From positions 30,366-94,365 of the forward strand of contig NZ_JALJZV010000016.1 of the NCBI RefSeq assembly GCF_024171535.1: a DNA stretch of 64,000 nucleotides, written 5' to 3'. The position numbers were made by a program, and so were the translations under genes. Below the pieces are notes generated by a model, which saw nothing but the letters and a program-made list of their open reading frames with translations, ran no database searches and was not told where the DNA came from. This document shows positions 27,691-38,178 of this stretch, one piece after another. Origin of the DNA: Flavobacterium sp. HSC-61S13. Its GTDB lineage: Bacteria; Bacteroidota; Bacteroidia; Flavobacteriales; Flavobacteriaceae. Every line of letters begins with the position of its first letter. Within the stretch, counting starts at the first letter, position 1.

Positions 27691-28317
27691 ATGAAATTAT
27701 TGAAGAGACTTTTGGTGTCGTTCTCCTATTTTTTTCATCCAATTATCATACCGATATTGGCCATAAGCCTTTATTTCCTACTCACTAGAAACTTCTTTAG
27801 TCCATTAGAAATCGTCATTACCTTTAGTCAGGTATTAATTATGACCTTTCTACTTCCCATTACGTTATATTACTTTTTACGGTCGATGCGACTAGTGAAA
27901 TCGTCAATTATGCTCCATAGTCCTAAGGAGCGTTTGCTGCCGATTATCATTTATATATTCCTGTTGATTGTTTTAAAAGACTATGTCTTAAAACACAACC
28001 GAACTTATGAATTTAATATTTACGTATGGGGATCGATTTACACGTACATCCTACTGCTGTTAAGCGTTTATGCCAAACAAAAGTTTAGTGTACATGTTGC
28101 CGCCCTAACAGGCTGTATCACCTTCTTTACCTTACTTTCGATAAAGTACTATATGCCCAACACTATTGTATTAAATATTCTAGTGCTTGTTTTAGGTGTA
28201 ACGGCTAGTTCCAGACTTTACTTAAGAGCACACCGCTCTTCCGAAATTATATTGGGATTTTTGTGTGGTATGATTCCTCAACTGATCTTTTGGCAAATTG
28301 CCTTTTATAAGATGTAA
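27691..28317 (+). CDS. PAP2-like integral membrane protein
   Basis: This 208-residue protein has about six hydrophobic helices. Two segments recall the last two phosphatase motifs of PAP2 enzymes: SVHVAALTG (in place of SGH) and SSRLYLRAHRSSEIILG (SRxxxxxHxxxE). The first motif, KxxxxxxRP, is only partly visible in the HSPKERLLP loop. It may be a PAP2 lipid phosphatase or a degenerate relative. The stop region overlaps the stop of the converging beta-barrel gene by 13 bases. Confidence 0.6.
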   Translation: MKLLKRLLVSFSYFFHPIIIPILAISLYFLLTRNFFSPLEIVITFSQVLIMTFLLPITLYYFLRSMRLVKSSIMLHSPKERLLPIIIYIFLLIVLKDYVLKHNRTYEFNIYVWGSIYTYILLLLSVYAKQKFSVHVAALTGCITFFTLLSIKYYMPNTIVLNILVLVLGVTASSRLYLRAHRSSEIILGFLCGMIPQLIFWQIAFYKM

Positions 28318-29003
28318 AACATCAGTCCGGCATTAAAGGCCTTAACCTTATTAGTACTCGGTGGAACCACTTGATTTTTGTAAATCGAATTAAGTCCGTA
28401 ATACATATAAATATTCCAAGTATTAAAACCAGCAGACAGGTAAATACCGTATACCCACTGATTCAAATCGGCATTGTTTTTAATGGTGAAATTGGCCAGT
28501 TCGCTACTAGTGACTGCTTTATCTGCCAATAGATAACTGACTTTGAAACCGGTGTAAATACGCCAAAATTTATGGCTTTCAGGAGTAGATGTTCTCCAAC
28601 GAATTTCTAACGGGAAATCTAAATAGTGCAAAGAAAGCGTGTTTCTGTCGTAACTCTCTAATATTTGCGACGGAAATTCAAGCCCATCCGTAGGTGCTAA
28701 ATTGTGGTGTAAGTTCAAATACGAGTATCCTATTCCAGGAGCGATTGCCCAAGTGCGTGCGGCATTAATCGGAAAATCCCGTACAAATCCAGTCTGAATT
28801 CCCAACGAAAGGGAACGTTGACTAAATCCCGGAGGTTTGTCTTGTAAAAGAGCGTGCGTTATTCCAATATAAAATTGATCTTCTCGGTACTTGGTGTCGA
28901 CTTTCTTAACCGTATCCACCACTACAGAACTATCAACAAACTCTTGAGCTGCTGACACATAACCCATTAAAAGCATACCTATAACGATAAGTTTCTGAAA
29001 CAT
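28305..29003 (-). CDS. Outer-membrane beta-barrel protein (porin/PorT-like family)
   Basis: 232 residues with a signal peptide to about residue 19 (GYVSAAQ). The rest alternates short amphipathic strands with aromatic girdles, such as QFYIGITHALLQD, WAIAPGIGYSYLNL and LHYLDFPLEIRWR, and ends in a strand with a hydrophobic C-terminus (LMFYIL). This fits the OMP beta-barrel 2 (PorT-like) family. It does not look like the T9SS component PorT/SprT itself, whose sequence pattern differs. Role unknown. Confidence 0.65.
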   Translation of the reverse strand: MFQKLIVIGMLLMGYVSAAQEFVDSSVVVDTVKKVDTKYREDQFYIGITHALLQDKPPGFSQRSLSLGIQTGFVRDFPINAARTWAIAPGIGYSYLNLHHNLAPTDGLEFPSQILESYDRNTLSLHYLDFPLEIRWRTSTPESHKFWRIYTGFKVSYLLADKAVTSSELANFTIKNNADLNQWVYGIYLSAGFNTWNIYMYYGLNSIYKNQVVPPSTNKVKAFNAGLMFYIL

Positions 29004-29107
29004 AGTGTTGCTGTTTTTACGCTACTAAAGTACTAATAAGTGACTACTAAATCGCGATTTGCAAATAGTTATTTACAAATTCACATATTCGCAGATCTTT
29101 CATCCCT

Positions 29108-30367
29108 TTAAAATATATAAACCAAGCCTACTGCCAACATCTGTTTAATCTGAAAACGCGGTCCTTCGATAATTTGTTTCCCTCCTACTTCTTTTTTATT
29201 CTTGATATCGTCATCATAGATAACATGTGCTCCTACATTCGCTCTAACATATTGGTTGATCTTCATATCTAATTTAAGTTGCCAATCAATATCGATATTG
29301 CCAAATCGATTAATATAATCGGAATACAAACTCAATCGATGATCTAAAAAGATATTGGTTAAGATCTCTTTTTTCCACTGATTCGTTACCAAGAGACCAA
29401 CTTCTGATTTGGAGCGTTTACCGTGCCTAATCACTTGTTTATTTTCATCGTAAATAGCCTTTTCAACACCAAAAGCTCCTTGATCTGCCAAACGCTGATC
29501 GGATACAAAAGTAGACTTCAAAGTCAAAGGAGAAAAATAAACCGTTGTACCTCGCTGCGGCAACGAATACTCTGCTCCGACCCCGACAAACAAATATGCT
29601 GGCGCTAAGAGCTTCGAAATGGGTAGTTCCGTATTGGGATAAGAGTATCCATTGGCAAATTGTGTATTAAAATTAAACTTTGCCGTATAATACCAATCTG
29701 AAATATCCGATGTTTTATGTCCAATAGTTGAGCTCAACTGAAAGGCATCATCGGTTTTTCTAGACTCCCTACCTTCTTGTTGGTTAAGTCCATAACGCAA
29801 CACCAATTCCGTTTCCCAATTTAAACGACCCTTGACATACTTTCTTCTAAAATCTCCTTTAAACAAACCCGAAACGGAATTATCACCACCCGCATTCCAA
29901 TTGACAAAAGAGATTTGATTGATATCAAGTCCGAGTCTGTTGTATTTCTCCCAATATCCGATTATGGTATCATTGACCGGTAAAAAGCTTAGATCAATAT
30001 TCTTCGGATACAGATCTAACGGTTTTATATCAAATTTAGGCTGATTGTTGGGCACAAAAATCACCGGTCTAAAAAACGGTAAAGACAGCGAATCGTTGTA
30101 ATGAATGGTTATGCTCTGAGACCCCATTCCGCCATAGCCAAAATTATCTGCTTTTTGCAAATCCATCAACGGATTAAACGGATTTTTCTTAGACTTATTT
30201 TTTGGTATTATCGTATCCGTTTTAACTATAGAATCCGCAAAAATCAGCGAATGACTCTGCGACTTAAATGAAATTTTCCCATTTGCAGAAACAAGGTTGT
30301 TTCCCCAAAAGAAGAAGATCAATAAAACACTTAAAACGAACTGATAATGATTTTTTTTTATTTCCAT
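29108..30367 (-). CDS. DUF3078 family outer-membrane-associated protein
   Basis: 419 residues with a signal peptide (VLLIFFFWGNNLVSA). The N-terminal third is low in structure signals. From about residue 165 the sequence has the DUF3078 signature INQISFVNWNAGGDNSVSG, followed by many beta-strand segments (RLNWETELVLRYGLNQQEG, WYYTAKFNFNTQFANGY), suggesting a beta-barrel. It overlaps the dxs stop by 10 bases and is probably co-transcribed with dxs. Function unknown. Confidence 0.8.
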   Translation of the reverse strand: MEIKKNHYQFVLSVLLIFFFWGNNLVSANGKISFKSQSHSLIFADSIVKTDTIIPKNKSKKNPFNPLMDLQKADNFGYGGMGSQSITIHYNDSLSLPFFRPVIFVPNNQPKFDIKPLDLYPKNIDLSFLPVNDTIIGYWEKYNRLGLDINQISFVNWNAGGDNSVSGLFKGDFRRKYVKGRLNWETELVLRYGLNQQEGRESRKTDDAFQLSSTIGHKTSDISDWYYTAKFNFNTQFANGYSYPNTELPISKLLAPAYLFVGVGAEYSLPQRGTTVYFSPLTLKSTFVSDQRLADQGAFGVEKAIYDENKQVIRHGKRSKSEVGLLVTNQWKKEILTNIFLDHRLSLYSDYINRFGNIDIDWQLKLDMKINQYVRANVGAHVIYDDDIKNKKEVGGKQIIEGPRFQIKQMLAVGLVYIF

Positions 30368-32127
30368 GTATTAATTATATTCAGTACAGACGGTACATCT
30401 ATTCCACATTCCTCTTCTTGTTCCAAAACAGAGGCTTGTTCTATAAATGAATCGGGAACACCCAAAATCTTAACGCTTACATTCGGATAAAATTCCGCCA
30501 CAAAAGCGGCTATTTTACTTCCAAAACCACCTGCAATCACCCCTTCCTCAATGGTATATATATGGGAATGGGTTTGTGCAATTCGATGCAATTCCTTCTC
30601 ATTCAACGGTTTTATTATCGGGAAATGATAATGCGAACCGAGTAGAGTTTTCGTCAATTCAAAAGCTTTACTCACATTATTTCCTATAGTACCTGTAGAA
30701 ATCATGGCAAATTTATCGCCTTTTCTCAATTTATGAATACTTTCTATATTAATTTTTTCAAAAGGTTTTTGCCAAACGGTTAAAACACCTCTACCACGTG
30801 GATAGCGAATCGCTATTGGTCCGTCTAAACCCAACTGTGCTGTGTATAAAATATTGCGTAATTCCAGCTCATTCAATGGAGCGGCAATAATCATATTAGG
30901 TATACAATTTAAGTAAGCAATATCGTAAACCCCCTGATGAGTAGCCCCATCTTCACCTACCAATCCCGCACGATCTAAACAGAAAATCACAGGCAGCTTT
31001 TGCAACGCAACATCGTGTATAACTTGATCGTAGGCCCTCTGTAAAAAAGTAGAATAAATCGCACAGTACGGCATCAAGCCCTCTGCGGCCATACCCGCCG
31101 CCAAAGTCACCGCATGTTGCTCGGCGATTCCAACATCAAAAGCGCGATCGGGAAAGGCATCCATCATAAATTTCATAGAACTCCCCGTAGGCATAGCTGG
31201 TGTAATACCGATAATTTTAGGGTTTTGTCGGGCTAGTTCAACCAAAGTCAATCCAAACACATCTTGATATTTAGCAGCTAACCCTATATCATTGGTGCTG
31301 ATTAATTCTCCAGTCACACGATCAAACTTACCCGGTGCATGATACCGCACCTGATCTTCTTCCGCTTGTTTTAACCCCTTGCCCTTGGTGGTAATTAAAT
31401 GTAAAAATCGGGGTCCCTTAATCTCTTTCAACCGTCTTAGTTCAGCAATTAGTGCTGGTAAATCATGACCATCTATAGGTCCTGAGTAATCAAAATTCAA
31501 CGATTTAATCATGTTATTATCCCTGTGATTCCTACCGGATTTCACAGCGGTTAAATATTGTTTTAAAGCTCCAACACTAGGATCTATACCGATAGCATTA
31601 TCATTGAGGATAACCAATAAATTTGCCGAGGTAACTCCCGCGTGATTTAACCCTTCAAAAGCCATACCTGAAGCTATCGATGCATCGCCAATCACCGCGA
31701 TATGCTGCCGATCAAAATCCCCCTGTATCTGCGCGGCCAGAGCCATACCCAATGCAGCGGATATGGATGTAGAAGAATGTCCAACTCCAAAGGTATCGTA
31801 TTCACTTTCGTCGCGTTTTGGGAAACCGCTTAAACCATTCTTTCGTCGATTGGTTTCAAACACATCACGTCGCCCTGTCAAAATTTTATGACCGTATGCT
31901 TGATGTCCGACATCCCACACTAATTTATCATAAGGCGTGTTAAAAACATAATGCAACGCAATCGTTAGCTCCATCACTCCAAGACTTGCCCCCAAATGCC
32001 CTTCTTTAACAGAAACTACATCGATGATAAACTGCCTCAATTCGCCTGCCAAACTTGACAAAGTCGATTCGGGTAATTCGCGCAGCTCTGTTGGGCTATT
32101 GATTTTTGAAAGTACTTTATTTGGCAT
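30358..32127 (-). CDS. dxs: 1-deoxy-D-xylulose-5-phosphate synthase
   Basis: 589 residues. It joins pyruvate and glyceraldehyde 3-phosphate in the first step of the MEP isoprenoid pathway, using thiamine diphosphate. Visible are WDVGHQAYGHKILTGRR, the ThDP-binding GDASIASGMAFEGLNHAG...LNDN block, and the transketolase pyrimidine-domain segment DVGIAEQHAVTLAAGMA with the catalytic Glu. The C-terminal domain is complete. The first gene of a two-gene unit with DUF3078; it diverges from tadA, and a promoter box sits 19 bases upstream. Confidence 0.96.
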   Translation of the reverse strand: MPNKVLSKINSPTELRELPESTLSSLAGELRQFIIDVVSVKEGHLGASLGVMELTIALHYVFNTPYDKLVWDVGHQAYGHKILTGRRDVFETNRRKNGLSGFPKRDESEYDTFGVGHSSTSISAALGMALAAQIQGDFDRQHIAVIGDASIASGMAFEGLNHAGVTSANLLVILNDNAIGIDPSVGALKQYLTAVKSGRNHRDNNMIKSLNFDYSGPIDGHDLPALIAELRRLKEIKGPRFLHLITTKGKGLKQAEEDQVRYHAPGKFDRVTGELISTNDIGLAAKYQDVFGLTLVELARQNPKIIGITPAMPTGSSMKFMMDAFPDRAFDVGIAEQHAVTLAAGMAAEGLMPYCAIYSTFLQRAYDQVIHDVALQKLPVIFCLDRAGLVGEDGATHQGVYDIAYLNCIPNMIIAAPLNELELRNILYTAQLGLDGPIAIRYPRGRGVLTVWQKPFEKINIESIHKLRKGDKFAMISTGTIGNNVSKAFELTKTLLGSHYHFPIIKPLNEKELHRIAQTHSHIYTIEEGVIAGGFGSKIAAFVAEFYPNVSVKILGVPDSFIEQASVLEQEEECGIDVPSVLNIINTWK

Positions 32128-32146
32128 TGTTTCTAGGAATAAAACC

Positions 32147-32154
32147 CAAAATTA
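32147..32154 (-). promoter_or_regulatory. -7 promoter box of dxs
   Basis: The minus strand reads TAATTTTG, matching TAnnTTTG, with its 3-prime end 19 bases upstream of the dxs ATG. No TTG -33 is evident. Confidence 0.55.
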
Positions 32155-32210
32155 CGATTTTGTTTTTACTTTTGGTCTTCCTTAATGTAACACCTACAGA
32201 ATTTTGGCTT

Positions 32211-32654
32211 ATGGAGATGATTTTTACCGATGAATATTTTATGGAAATAGCTTTAAAAGAAGCACAAGCTGCTTTTGAGAAAGGTGAAATTCCCGTAGGC
32301 GCCATAGTAGTTTCAAACAATCAAATACTGGCTCGCACTCACAACCTTACCGAATTGTTAAGTGATGTTACAGCTCACGCAGAAATTCAAGCAATTTCAT
32401 CTGCAGCTAATTATTTAGGCGGAAAATACTTAAAAGATTGCACTTTATACGTAACTTTAGAGCCTTGTTCAATGTGCGCTGGCGCTCTGTATTGGAGTCA
32501 AATTACGGCAATCGTATGTGGAGCCGCAGATCACAAACGAGGATATCGCAGTATGGGCGGGCAATTACACCCAAAAACTCAAATAAAATTTGGTGTATTG
32601 GAAGACCGCTGTGCGGCCTTGATGAAAGACTTTTTCAAAAAGAAAAGAAAATAA
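32211..32654 (+). CDS. tadA: tRNA adenosine(34) deaminase
   Basis: 147 residues from the ATG at 32211; a longer frame from 32106 would cross the dxs start and its promoter and is rejected. TadA converts A34 to inosine in tRNA-Arg(ACG). Zinc and catalytic motifs are intact: HAEIQAI with the proton-shuttling Glu, and PCSMCAGA with both cysteines. EKGEIPVGAIVV is the typical start of the fold. It is 26 bases upstream of the macroglobulin gene on the same strand. Confidence 0.94.
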   Translation: MEMIFTDEYFMEIALKEAQAAFEKGEIPVGAIVVSNNQILARTHNLTELLSDVTAHAEIQAISSAANYLGGKYLKDCTLYVTLEPCSMCAGALYWSQITAIVCGAADHKRGYRSMGGQLHPKTQIKFGVLEDRCAALMKDFFKKKRK

Positions 32655-32680
32655 AGAATTGTTTAATATAAAGTTTTACT

Positions 32681-35600
32681 ATGAAATTAAGAACATGGTT
32701 GTTACTCTTGATCGGTATAGTTGCCTTTCAAGCTTGTAAAAAATCTTCAAAAGATTTTAATTCCGATCCCTCTTTGTTTAAGGACTATATTACGAGTTAT
32801 ACTTCAGGTTTAATATCTACAAAAAACCCTATTCAAGTTGGACTGCAAATCCACACCGACCAATGGAAAGCCAATCAGGAAATCGAAGACAAATTATTTA
32901 GTATTTCGCCCAAAGTAAGCGGTAAAATAGTTTATCTGTCCAACAATTCTTTGAGCTTTATTCCCGAGAAGAAACTCGATCAAAATCAAGAATACCAAAT
33001 CACCTTCCACTTGTCAAAAATCAGCGATGTTCCAAAGGAATTGCGCGATTTTAAATTTACCGTTAAAACTACCAAACAAGATTTCGCCATCGAAACTTGG
33101 GACTTTCAGTCCATTGGTGAAAATTACTATTTCCTAAACGGAACGATCCATACCAGTGACTGGATGTCAACTGCGGAAGCAAAAGAACTGATTACTGCAA
33201 AAACGGGTTCGAAAAAAAGCCAGGTCAAAATTATTGGAAAAACAGACGAAGCTCGTTTTTTCTCATTTGTTGTTGACAGTATCCCTCGCGACGCTTCAGA
33301 GGCAAAACTAGATATTGCCTGGGATGGTAAGTCTCAGAAAATTGATCAAAAAGGTAATTTGGAACTTGCAATCCCAGCCAAAAATACCTTTAAGATCATC
33401 GATGCCAAAATCAGCGACGACAGCAATCAATCCTTTTGGATTAATTTTTCTGATCCGATCAAACGCAATCAGAATTTCGACGGTTTAATCCAAATTCAAC
33501 ATACTGATGATATTAAATTTAGCGTAGATGGCAATTCGATAAAAGTATTTAGCGACACCCCATTTGACGGAGAAATTCCAATAAGCTTATTTCAAGGTTT
33601 AGAGAATGTATACGGCAAAAAAACCACCGGAGATTCTACTCTAAAGCTTGTATTTGAGCAACAAAAACCCGCTGTTAAAATGGCTAAAAACGGAACGATT
33701 TTACCGAGTTCCGAAAATTTAAAGGTCAATTTTCAAGTAACCAATCTAAAAGCTGTCGATGTAAAAATATATAAGATATTCGAGAATAACGTCCTTCAAT
33801 TTCTACAAGACAATCAATTGGATGGCAAGTATAGCCTTAGAAAAGTAGCCGCGCCTATTGCAAAAACAACTCTTGATTTATCAACAGGCAATTTGTCTTC
33901 ATTGAGAAAATGGAGCACTTATGCCTTGGATGTATCCGCATTGATTCGACCGGAACCGGGCGCTATCTATCGCATTGAATTTTCATTTAAAAAGAGTTAT
34001 TCGCTATACAATTGTCCCGCAAACACAGAGGACGACGATACATCAACAGATGAAGAAGAGGATTCCGATATAAACATGGACTATGACGAATGGGATGAAG
34101 ACAACTATTACTACTACGATTACAATTGGGAAGAGAAAGACGACCCGTGTAAAAACACTTACTATTACAATACCACAGTAGCGACAAACATACTGGCGAC
34201 AGACTTAGGTGTTGTAGCGAAAAAAGGATTAAACAACACTTTTTTCTTTGCTGTGAATAACATCATCACTACAGAACCCGTGTCCAACGCTTCTATAGCT
34301 ATTTATGATTTTCAGCAACAGCTACTCACTACCATAGAGACCAATATTGACGGTATAGCCAATTTTACTTTAGACAAAAAAGCCTTTTTTGCTGTCATAA
34401 AAAAAGACAATCACACGACTTATGTGAAGTTGGACGAGGGAATGGCATTGGCTGTGAGTAATTTTGATGTTGATGGGGTTAGCCTTCAAAAGGGTTTAAA
34501 CGGCTTTATCTACACCGAAAGAGGTGTTTGGAGACCTGGAGATTTGATACATGTCGGTTTTATATTAAACGATTTGTCAAATCCATTACCCGACAATCAT
34601 CCGATCAAAATCAAACTATCCGATCCGTTTGGAAAAGTAGTCGAGCAAAAAATTCAAACAAAAAACAAAAACAATCATTATAGCTTCACCCTTTCCACAC
34701 CAGAAAATGCACCAACGGGTAACTGGGAAGCGGTTATAAGTGTAGGTGGAGCCAAGTTCTACAAACAGATCAAAATAGAAACCATCAAACCCAATCGTTT
34801 GAAAATCAAAAACGACATGGAAGGGAAATTAATTTCCTCAACGGGATCTCGCGTTAATTTTAATATCAATTGGCTACAAGGTGCTGTTGCAAAAAACCTA
34901 CGTGCCGAAGTACAAGCTAAGCTAGTTCCACAAGAAACGCAATTCAAAGGATTAGAAAAATACAGTTTTAACAACAGTTTTCAATCTAAATCTGCTATAG
35001 AATTAAATCTCTTTAGTGGCAGAACTGATGAAAATGGTAATTTCTCGTTTTTCGTAAAACCGGAAAACAATTCGGAGAAGTCTGGAATGTTGAAAATGAT
35101 TTTAGTGACTAAAATTCATGAAAACGGTGGCGACTTCAGCACAGATGTTTCAACGAGCACGTATTCTCCTTATAAATCCTATGTGGGTATTGCAGCTCCA
35201 AAAGGCAATAAGTATGGCATGTTGGAGACTGGTGCTAAAAACACGTTTAGCGTAGTTAGTGTCACTGAAAACGGCAACCGAAAGCCCCATAGCGACGTTC
35301 AGATCGACGTTTATAAAATCAATTGGAATTGGTGGTGGGATGCTTCAGAGAGTAGTTTTTCCAACTACAGTGCGGCAAATAATCACAAAACTTATTATTC
35401 TACAACCGTGCAAACCAATGCTTCCGGTTTGGGACAATTTGATCTTACCGTTGCAGAAGCCGATTGGGGAAGGTACCGCATTGTAACTACCGATCAGTCT
35501 AGTGGACACCTTTCATCGACAGATATCTATATAGATTGGCCAATTTGGTCCGGAAAGACCAAAGATCACGGTAATGCCGAAGCCGTTGTTTTAAATATTG

Positions 35601-38170
35601 CTACTGATAAAACGGAATACGATATCAAAGAGAATGCTCAAATTTCTTTTCCTTCGAGTGAAGGCGGAAGAGCTTTGATATCTGTAGAGACGGGAACAGA
35701 GGTACTCGAAACGCACTGGGTAAAAACCACTAAAGGAGAGACCATTTTCAAATTGCCTATTCGCAAAGAGATGGCGCCAAATGTGTATTTAAACATTACC
35801 CTACTTCAACCGCATGCCTCGACTTTAAATGACTCACCTATTCGATTATACGGTATAGTTCCAATAACGGTACTCAATAAGGAAACCAAATTACAGCCGG
35901 TTATCACGATGAGTGAGACCTTAAGACCGGAACAAAAAGCTTCGATTCAAATTCAAGAAGCTTCTGGGCAGGAAATGACCTATACCATAGCGGTTGTGGA
36001 AGACGGTTTACTGGATTTGACCCGTTTTAAAACACCTAATCCGTGGAAGAATTTCTATTCAAAAACCGCTTTAGGGGTTAAAACCTGGGATGTTTATAAC
36101 GATGTTATTGGTGCCTTTGGAGGAACGATCAACCAAGTTTTCAGTATTGGTGGTGACGAGGATTTAGGCGGTGGACAGGCTAAAAAAGCCAATCGTTTTA
36201 AACCAGTAGTCATCTATCTAGGTCCTTTTAAACTTGAAAAAGGTAAAAAAGCAACACACGAAATCACAATTCCAAAATACATCGGTTCCGTGCGCACCAT
36301 GGTTGTGGCATCTAATGCCAAAACAATGGCTTATGGAAGTGCCGAAAAAACATCAACGGTGAAAAGCCCTTTAATGATTTTGGGATCCTTACCTCGACAA
36401 GCGGTTCCCACAGAGAAAGTAACTTTACCCGTAACGGTATTTGCGACTGAAAAACACATTAAAGATGTACGGGTAAGCGTAAAAGTAGATGGTAAATTCC
36501 AAGTAATAGGAGCTTCCTCTCAATCAATTAATTTTACGGAACCCGATGAAAAAATTGTTTATTTCGAATTAGAAGTTGGTAAAACCGTTGGAAACACCAA
36601 AATTACCATCGAAGCAACTTCAGGAAAAGAGAAAGCGAATTACGAAGTTGAAATGAATATTTCAAATCCAAATCCACGTACTTTTAAAAATGAGGACGTG
36701 GTAATAGAACCCAATCAAACAGCAACCTTAGATTGGAATTCCTTTGGCGAAGCCGGATCTAATCAAGCACAACTAGAGGTTTCTAGCTTTCCGGGAGTCA
36801 ACCTGAGTTCGCGTTTAAATTATTTGATCGCTTATCCGCACGGTTGTTCCGAACAGATTACTTCAGGAGTATTCCCCCAATTGTATTTGGCTGATTTCAT
36901 GGAACTGACCGCTGTACAAAAAGAGAATATTCAAAGAAACGTAGCCGCGGGAATCAATCGCCTAAAGCAAAATCAATTGTCAGACGGTGGATTCACCTAT
37001 TGGTCTGGATCCAATTATTACGATGATTGGACCACCTCCTATATTGGTCATTTCTTTATAGAAGCAGAGAAAAAAGGTTTTATTTTACCGGTAAACAGCA
37101 AGGCGAACTGGCTGAGTTTCCAACAAAAAACAGCCCGTCAATGGCGTCATGAACCGCGTTATAGAAATGATTTTGCACAGGCTTATCGTTTGTATACTTT
37201 AGCCTTAGCAGGATCACCAGATCTGTCTGCAATGAATAGACTTAGAGAAACACAGGGTATTTCAAACGAATCGAAATTGCGTTTAGCCGCTGCATATGCC
37301 TTAGCAGGTCAAAAAAATGGTGCCCTAAAATTAATGAGCACCAGCAGTCTTGACGGTATGGACAATTACTATTATTACGGTTCACCCGAGCGCAATCAAG
37401 CTATGGCTCTGGAAACCTATTTACTACTGGGGCAAAAAGAAAAAGCGCATCGTTTGGCATTGGAAATTGCACAAAACTTATCTTCTTCAAAATGGATGAG
37501 CACGCAAACTACAGCCTATTCTCTATACGCCATTGCATCTTATGCTAAAAACAACAACAGTGCCGATGGTATTGATATACAAACCACCTACAACGGAAAA
37601 ACAGCCTCGATAAAAACCAAAAAAGCGTTTATCGATCAGCGTTTAAGCGTTACTAACCAAGGCAATAAAATAGAATTAAAAAACAATTCTAAAAGTACGG
37701 TCTACGTTAGAGTAGCCTATAGCGGTATCTTACCTGTAGGCGAAGAAATGGTTCAACAAAATGGATTGATTATTCGTTCCGCTTTTAGAACTAGCAGTGG
37801 ACAAGTCATCAACCCAGTAGCTATTGCTCAAGGCAGTGAATTCAATTGCGAAATCACGGTATCGAATACCACAGGTAGACGCGTGGACAATGTTGCCTTA
37901 ACGCAAATCATACCTTCGGGCTGGGAGATTTCCAATTTGAGATTTACCGAAGTTGGCGAATCGTCCAATCAAGTAGATCATACGGATATACGAGATGACC
38001 GAACCAATTTGTATTTCTCTCTTACAGCCAATAGCTCTAAAACGTTTAAGATTACCTTAAACGCATCATACCTCGGACGCTATTATATGCCAGGTATCCA
38101 AGCCGAAGCCATGTATGACCACAATTACTCGAGTAGAACTCAAGGCATGTGGGTAGAAGTCATTAAATAA
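32681..38170 (+). CDS. Alpha-2-macroglobulin family lipoprotein with thioester
   Basis: A very large (1,829-residue) lipoprotein, lipidated at Cys19 (GIVAFQAC). It has the bacterial macroglobulin layout: N-terminal MG domains, a bait-like central region and an intact thioester CSEQ at 1389-1392 (PHGCSEQITSG), followed by a helical thioester/terpenoid-fold region. Such proteins trap proteases in the periplasm and are paired with PBP1C, as here with the next gene. An odd insert lies between Cys445 and Cys490: 44 residues almost all Asp, Glu, Tyr, Asn and Thr. It is a likely exposed or metal-binding loop. Confidence 0.9.
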   Translation: MKLRTWLLLLIGIVAFQACKKSSKDFNSDPSLFKDYITSYTSGLISTKNPIQVGLQIHTDQWKANQEIEDKLFSISPKVSGKIVYLSNNSLSFIPEKKLDQNQEYQITFHLSKISDVPKELRDFKFTVKTTKQDFAIETWDFQSIGENYYFLNGTIHTSDWMSTAEAKELITAKTGSKKSQVKIIGKTDEARFFSFVVDSIPRDASEAKLDIAWDGKSQKIDQKGNLELAIPAKNTFKIIDAKISDDSNQSFWINFSDPIKRNQNFDGLIQIQHTDDIKFSVDGNSIKVFSDTPFDGEIPISLFQGLENVYGKKTTGDSTLKLVFEQQKPAVKMAKNGTILPSSENLKVNFQVTNLKAVDVKIYKIFENNVLQFLQDNQLDGKYSLRKVAAPIAKTTLDLSTGNLSSLRKWSTYALDVSALIRPEPGAIYRIEFSFKKSYSLYNCPANTEDDDTSTDEEEDSDINMDYDEWDEDNYYYYDYNWEEKDDPCKNTYYYNTTVATNILATDLGVVAKKGLNNTFFFAVNNIITTEPVSNASIAIYDFQQQLLTTIETNIDGIANFTLDKKAFFAVIKKDNHTTYVKLDEGMALAVSNFDVDGVSLQKGLNGFIYTERGVWRPGDLIHVGFILNDLSNPLPDNHPIKIKLSDPFGKVVEQKIQTKNKNNHYSFTLSTPENAPTGNWEAVISVGGAKFYKQIKIETIKPNRLKIKNDMEGKLISSTGSRVNFNINWLQGAVAKNLRAEVQAKLVPQETQFKGLEKYSFNNSFQSKSAIELNLFSGRTDENGNFSFFVKPENNSEKSGMLKMILVTKIHENGGDFSTDVSTSTYSPYKSYVGIAAPKGNKYGMLETGAKNTFSVVSVTENGNRKPHSDVQIDVYKINWNWWWDASESSFSNYSAANNHKTYYSTTVQTNASGLGQFDLTVAEADWGRYRIVTTDQSSGHLSSTDIYIDWPIWSGKTKDHGNAEAVVLNIATDKTEYDIKENAQISFPSSEGGRALISVETGTEVLETHWVKTTKGETIFKLPIRKEMAPNVYLNITLLQPHASTLNDSPIRLYGIVPITVLNKETKLQPVITMSETLRPEQKASIQIQEASGQEMTYTIAVVEDGLLDLTRFKTPNPWKNFYSKTALGVKTWDVYNDVIGAFGGTINQVFSIGGDEDLGGGQAKKANRFKPVVIYLGPFKLEKGKKATHEITIPKYIGSVRTMVVASNAKTMAYGSAEKTSTVKSPLMILGSLPRQAVPTEKVTLPVTVFATEKHIKDVRVSVKVDGKFQVIGASSQSINFTEPDEKIVYFELEVGKTVGNTKITIEATSGKEKANYEVEMNISNPNPRTFKNEDVVIEPNQTATLDWNSFGEAGSNQAQLEVSSFPGVNLSSRLNYLIAYPHGCSEQITSGVFPQLYLADFMELTAVQKENIQRNVAAGINRLKQNQLSDGGFTYWSGSNYYDDWTTSYIGHFFIEAEKKGFILPVNSKANWLSFQQKTARQWRHEPRYRNDFAQAYRLYTLALAGSPDLSAMNRLRETQGISNESKLRLAAAYALAGQKNGALKLMSTSSLDGMDNYYYYGSPERNQAMALETYLLLGQKEKAHRLALEIAQNLSSSKWMSTQTTAYSLYAIASYAKNNNSADGIDIQTTYNGKTASIKTKKAFIDQRLSVTNQGNKIELKNNSKSTVYVRVAYSGILPVGEEMVQQNGLIIRSAFRTSSGQVINPVAIAQGSEFNCEITVSNTTGRRVDNVALTQIIPSGWEISNLRFTEVGESSNQVDHTDIRDDRTNLYFSLTANSSKTFKITLNASYLGRYYMPGIQAEAMYDHNYSSRTQGMWVEVIK

Positions 38171-38178
38171 CAACAAGT

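Noticed and set aside
28305..29003. Beta-barrel gene as the T9SS component PorT/SprT
   Set aside because: The sequence pattern and neighbours do not match the PorT that I know; only the broad barrel family is supported.
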